Origin: Mixophyes australis
Taxonomy: Eukaryota; Chordata; Amphibia; Anura; Limnodynastidae
DNA length: 64,000 nucleotides
NCBI GenBank assembly: GCA_036250195.1
Contig: JAVHZZ010000011.1
Span: 59,586,919-59,650,918 of the forward strand
Direction: 5' to 3'
Made by a program: the position numbers and the translations under genes. Positions 63,790-64,000 of the stretch are shown one piece after another; positions within the stretch are counted from its first letter, which is position 1; the number at the start of each line of letters is the position of its first letter. The notes under the pieces were generated by a model. The model was given only the letters and a program-made list of their open reading frames with translations. It was not told the origin of the DNA and did not search any database.

Positions 63790-64000
63790 TCTATAATATA
63801 AATGTCTAGTGGCGTGTGTTAGTCTGTCTGTCTGTGCACGTGTGTGTGTGGAAAAAACAAAACCAAGCTGCAGCGCCACCTGCTGGGCGGAGTTATACAC
63901 TGACCTACTAAATTCTTAGTGTGTGTGGAAAAAAAAATTCAGTAAGGGCTGAAATTTGGTATACTAAGATGTTTTTAATTTGTTAATTTAATTTGTTAAT
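63790..64000 (+). mobile_element. Possible Helitron 5' end
   Basis: TCTATAATATAAATGTCTAG follows an A (A|TC junction) and leads into GTGTTAGTCTGTCTGTCTGTG. This resembles the 5' terminus of many animal Helitrons (TCTATA...TCTGTCTGT). The sequence CAGCGCCACCTGCTGGGCGG follows. The rest lies outside the window, so no hairpin or CTRR end can be checked. Confidence 0.35.

Overview
This is a stretch of vertebrate nuclear DNA, almost certainly from an amphibian and most likely a frog. It is made almost entirely of transposable elements nested in one another, and I find no intact host gene. The organism call rests on the mix of elements: an L2-type LINE, a CR1-type LINE, Ngaro-like tyrosine-recombinase retroelements, GIY-YIG Penelope-like elements (PLEs), a chromodomain Ty3/Gypsy element, BED-finger hAT transposons, Tc1-like elements, a tRNA-headed SINE with an L2-like tail, and several palindromic MITEs of a kind I associate with frog genomes. 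No sequence search was run.

Layout. 1-8070: a CR1-type RT scrap, then an L2 LINE on the minus strand (about 1031-6920) split by a 1.7 kb solo LTR with a GGAGC duplication, then a CR1-type 3' end flanked by a 97-bp inverted repeat. 10325-14560: a Gypsy LTR piece, then a Ngaro-like element (tyrosine recombinase, SGNH hydrolase) split by a small internally deleted Gypsy element with an ATTTT duplication. 15535-18590: a SINE and a decayed hAT transposase copy that holds a foldback MITE. 18766-24566: a PRPF19-like WD40 fragment with a young, apparently complete chromovirus inserted at its edge (19051-24566, LTRs about 0.6% different). 24720-26640: a minisatellite split by a solo LTR. 27123-28623: a Tc1-like element. 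28825-39150: SINE, LINE and MITE fragments and a second hAT type. 39155-51740: a Tc1 fragment, then a PLE broken by a hAT-type MITE and by a complete 5.56 kb hAT transposon with an intact 966-codon transposase. 53976-59994: an LTR retrotransposon whose gag region appears to be assembled from fragments of host coiled-coil and TOG-protein genes. 60500-63500: a 5'-truncated second PLE. 63790-64000: a possible Helitron start.

How the parts work. Two elements look potentially mobile from sequence alone. The chromovirus has gag, a -1 slip site, pol with chromodomain, a polypurine tract and a self-priming arrangement. The 41840-47402 hAT has an intact transposase, terminal inverted repeats and an 8-bp duplication. 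The most unusual object is the 53976-59994 LTR element. It keeps LTRs, a zinc knuckle, a protease and an integrase zinc-binding region, but carries apparent segments of a UACA/RAI14-like gene, CKAP5 (XMAP215) and TPR, and lacks reverse transcriptase. A short stem-loop motif (CCTTGANAAA, stem, GAAACG, GTTGG-like end) recurs four times, including near the 3' ends of both PLEs.
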